The position numbers were made by a program, and so were the translations under genes. 6,958 nucleotides of DNA, from the NCBI GenBank assembly GCA_946885335.1, contig CAMPGG010000187.1, positions 1 to 6,958 on the forward strand, given 5' to 3'. The notes under the pieces were generated by a model that was given only the letters and a program-made list of their open reading frames with translations, had not been told where the DNA came from and did not search any database. Positions 5,324-6,958 of the stretch are shown piece after piece (the first letter of the stretch is position 1; each line of letters starts with the position of its first letter). The DNA is from an uncultured Chitinophagaceae bacterium (GTDB lineage Bacteria > Bacteroidota > Bacteroidia > Chitinophagales > Chitinophagaceae).

Positions 5324-6526
5324 ACCATTCATTTTCGCATAATCTTCCAGGTAAGCATAGCCGGGCGTTAAGTTACCATCTTTCACCATAGTAGCTCTTT
5401 CAATGATGTTTGATCCGTTATGAACAATATCTTCCAACACATACTTTATCAATTGTTCACCAAAATACCTGGAGGCATCCCGGGGTAATTCATTGGGAAG
5501 ATTACCCACTGCCATCACATCAATACTTTTAGGAAGAAATGGAGCCGTTTTTTCCAAACTGTATTTATCAACGCCGTAAACAGGATCCTGTATCGACTGA
5601 TCTCCCATATTGATTGGCACCGAACCGTTTTCATCATCCGTGATATCCGCAATGACACGGATGCGAAAATCTTCATCTTTTACATCCTCTTTTTCAAAAA
5701 GCCGTGGAATATTTTTTTCCCAATAAATCCCATTCATTAAAATATCAGTAGCATTTGCATAGGGCAAAAATTTACTTTGATATGTTGACGGATGCTCATG
5801 AAAATGTGATCGGCTATACGTTTTATCAACCGCATGTTCATACAATAACGGCCCTTTTAATTGGGTGTAAACAGGATATGCAAATTCACGTTCAAGATAT
5901 TCATCCGGTTCCACTTCGTGTATGCCCATCAGGTTCATGATCTCCAAAATACCATGTGCAACTCTGCCCGAACCAGTAACTGCAATTTTTACCGCGGGTA
6001 TTTTTAATCCAAAATAGGTATGAATAAGCTCTTTAAAACTCTTTTGTTTGTACACCCTTTCCAATTGATAGGCCCCGGTCCGCATGCCATAAGCCCACAT
6101 GCCATTGTGTGCGCCAACTACACCGGCAAAAAAACCAAAACCGATGATGCGTTGTCCATCTTCATGTTCAAGGCATTCATAATCGATCAAAGTAATTTTC
6201 TTCTCCATGATAGCCTGCAGCAATTTTTTATTATGGGGCTGCATTTTTTTGGTATGAGAAAAGAACAGGTATTTTTTCCCGGGAATGAGTTGATCTACAG
6301 GCACCTCTTTTATGCCAAAAAGGATATCGCAATCAGATACATCGTTAACCACTTTTATGCCGGCCATTGAATATTCCCTGTCGCTAAAACAACGGTCAGG
6401 AGAAGATTGCACAATGACTTCAACATCATTCAAATTTTTATTGATCCATTTACACTGATCAGGAGCGAGTGCTACCCTGTTATCTGCCGGTGTCTTCCCT
6501 TCTTTAATGAGTCCTATTCTTATCAT
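5318..6526 (-). CDS. Stand-alone lysine-ketoglutarate reductase / saccharopine dehydrogenase (lysine-forming) type enzyme
   Basis: The 402-aa protein belongs to the alanine dehydrogenase / transhydrogenase-alpha superfamily. Its N-terminal domain opens RIGLIKEGKTPADNRVALAP (3-22), typical of that superfamily. The segments LFFSHTKKMQPHNKKLL (87-103), ITLIDYECLE (111-120), GFGFFAGVVG (129-138), FLPYANATDILMNGIYWE (253-270) and VIADITDDENGSVP (291-304) recall the LKR half of eukaryotic AASS and yeast Lys1 rather than alanine dehydrogenase. Lys73 (GIKEVP) and His91 (FFSHTKK) lie where yeast Lys1 has its acid-base pair Lys77 and His96. GSGRVAHG (185-192) is the dinucleotide-binding loop. The likely reaction joins lysine and 2-oxoglutarate to saccharopine, or the reverse; direction and cofactor cannot be read from sequence. 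Databases may label such proteins alanine dehydrogenase. The saccharopine-cleaving partner is not in this window. The start at 6524-6526 gives the normal MIRIGLIKE. Confidence 0.85.
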   Translation of the reverse strand: MIRIGLIKEGKTPADNRVALAPDQCKWINKNLNDVEVIVQSSPDRCFSDREYSMAGIKVVNDVSDCDILFGIKEVPVDQLIPGKKYLFFSHTKKMQPHNKKLLQAIMEKKITLIDYECLEHEDGQRIIGFGFFAGVVGAHNGMWAYGMRTGAYQLERVYKQKSFKELIHTYFGLKIPAVKIAVTGSGRVAHGILEIMNLMGIHEVEPDEYLEREFAYPVYTQLKGPLLYEHAVDKTYSRSHFHEHPSTYQSKFLPYANATDILMNGIYWEKNIPRLFEKEDVKDEDFRIRVIADITDDENGSVPINMGDQSIQDPVYGVDKYSLEKTAPFLPKSIDVMAVGNLPNELPRDASRYFGEQLIKYVLEDIVHNGSNIIERATMVKDGNLTPGYAYLEDYAKMNGS

Positions 6527-6558
6527 AATAAATGAATAAGTAGTGAATTGAATTCAAC

Positions 6559-6566
6559 CAAAAATA
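6559..6566 (-). promoter_or_regulatory. -7 element for the LKR-type gene
   Basis: The reverse strand reads TATTTTTG, a full match to TAnnTTTG, 32 nt before the ATG. It falls in the U-tract of the tRNA-Leu terminator. No TTG occurs 19 bp upstream, where the terminator stem lies, so the -33 half is missing or degenerate. Confidence 0.4.
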
Positions 6567-6597
6567 TAAAACCCCGGCAATTAATTACCAGGGTTTT
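6560..6597 (-). terminator. Intrinsic terminator downstream of tRNA-Leu
   Basis: On the reverse strand AAAACCCTGG (6597-6588) pairs with CCGGGGTTTT (6577-6568) over 10 bp with one U-G pair and a 10-nt AT-rich loop. The stem ends in four Us and is followed by ATATTTTT. It begins 6 nt beyond the tRNA 3' end, so it most likely ends the tRNA transcript and isolates the LKR-type gene. Confidence 0.75.
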
Positions 6598-6603
6598 AAA
6601 GCG

Positions 6604-6687
6604 TGCCCGAGATCGGAGTCGAACCGATACATCCTTGCGGACGGCAGATTTTGAGTCTGCTGCGTCTACCAATTCCGCCACCCGGGC
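6604..6687 (-). tRNA. tRNA-Leu (anticodon CAA)
   Basis: The 84-nt reverse-strand gene folds as a class II tRNA. The acceptor stem GCCCGGG (6687-6681) pairs with CTCGGGC (6611-6605) with one G-U, and the discriminator is A (6604). The D arm contains AATTGGTAGA. The anticodon stem GCAGA/TCTGC holds loop CTCAAAA, with anticodon CAA at 6653-6651 reading UUG. The long variable arm has stem TCC-GCAA-GGA. The T arm is ATCGG-TTCGACT-CCGAT. The long variable arm and A73 fit leucine identity. The 3' CCA is not encoded. Confidence 0.97.
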
Positions 6688-6850
6688 TCAACGGGCAGCA
6701 ATATTACAACTTTCCATTTAATTGTATATTGATAAGCTCTTTTTATTTCAATTTTATTGAGAAAACTTAGGGTGTAATGACTTAGAACATTTATGAAATA
6801 CTTTTTTGATCCGGATTTTAAATATCTTGTTTATAAGCTTTTTGATCAAT
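6688..6850. other. AT-rich intergenic region, nothing convincing
   Basis: This spacer between the DUF2809-like gene and tRNA-Leu holds only the weak tRNA promoter candidate, a 7-bp inverted repeat TTTCAAT/ATTGAGA near 6747-6763 without a useful T-run, and two copies of ACTTAG at 6765 and 6780. I see no RNA gene or protein gene that can be supported. Confidence 0.5.
6699..6706 (-). promoter_or_regulatory. Possible -7 element for tRNA-Leu
   Basis: The reverse strand reads TAATATTG, one base off TAnnTTTG, 11 nt before the first tRNA base. This is the right distance for a short 5' leader. There is no TTG at the standard -33 spacing. Confidence 0.3.
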
Positions 6851-6958
6851 TTAATTTTTGACTTTAAAAAAGTTGTTTAAAATTTCACAAGCTATAACCA
6901 AAGCTATTCCCAGTACATAAGTTAACATGTCCATCCATGAAAAAGAATTTCCTAAAAC
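6851..6958 (-). CDS. C-terminal end of a small membrane protein, probably DUF2809 family; cut by the window edge
   Basis: The reverse strand carries 35 codons in an open frame ending in TAA at 6851-6853; the gene continues beyond position 6958. The segment GNSFSWMDMLTYVLGIALVI reads as a polar loop followed by a transmembrane helix, ending in a short Lys/Asn tail (NNFFKVKN). From memory, the pattern G-x-S-F-S-W-x-D-x-L-x-Y-x-L-G-I matches the C-terminal end of DUF2809, a family of about 120-aa multi-pass membrane proteins common in Bacteroidota and of unknown function. No clear terminator follows. The gene faces the same way as tRNA-Leu, 163 bp downstream. With so little sequence the family call is tentative; the frame itself is fairly secure. 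Confidence 0.6.
   Translation of the reverse strand, partial: VLGNSFSWMDMLTYVLGIALVIACEILNNFFKVKN

Noticed and set aside
6793..6861. A 22-codon forward open frame (MKYFFDPDFKYL...)
   Set aside because: It is short, AT-rich, lacks a promoter or ribosome site and overlaps the end of the DUF2809-like gene on the other strand.

Overview
The window looks like an ordinary chromosomal housekeeping segment from a member of the Bacteroidota, most likely close to Chitinophagaceae. This placement is an inference. It rests on the style of the PurM, RibF, HolA and TrmN6 proteins, on near-absent Shine-Dalgarno sequences, on -7 boxes resembling the Bacteroidota consensus TAnnTTTG (with a -33 TTG/TTTG about 19 bp upstream in two cases), and on a tRNA gene without an encoded CCA end.

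Layout, left to right. The 5' part of purM (AIR synthase, purine synthesis) runs leftward out of the window. It is divergent from ribF (FMN/FAD synthesis) across a 126-bp promoter region. ribF converges on a leftward gene for a small lipoprotein of unknown function, and the terminator of that lipoprotein gene lies inside the last codons of ribF. holA (DNA polymerase III delta subunit) is upstream of the lipoprotein gene on the same strand. It is divergent from a rightward gene for a single-pass membrane protein with a long coiled coil and a beta-rich C-terminal domain, which ends in a textbook terminator. Next comes trmN6 (tRNA1(Val) A37 N6-methyltransferase), which overlaps tail-to-tail by 6 bp with a leftward gene for a stand-alone lysine-ketoglutarate reductase / saccharopine dehydrogenase-type enzyme. 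Upstream of that, also leftward, are tRNA-Leu(CAA) with its own terminator and, at the right edge, the last 35 codons of a small membrane protein resembling DUF2809.

The genes do not form one pathway. They are mostly single-gene transcription units covering purine and flavin synthesis, replication, tRNA modification and probable lysine catabolism. I found no CRISPR array, insertion sequence, phage gene, toxin-antitoxin pair or defence system, and no convincing new multi-gene system. The most interesting items are the unpartnered LKR-type enzyme, the two uncharacterised envelope proteins, the apparently leaderless holA promoter, and the dense overlap of terminators with neighbouring genes and promoters.
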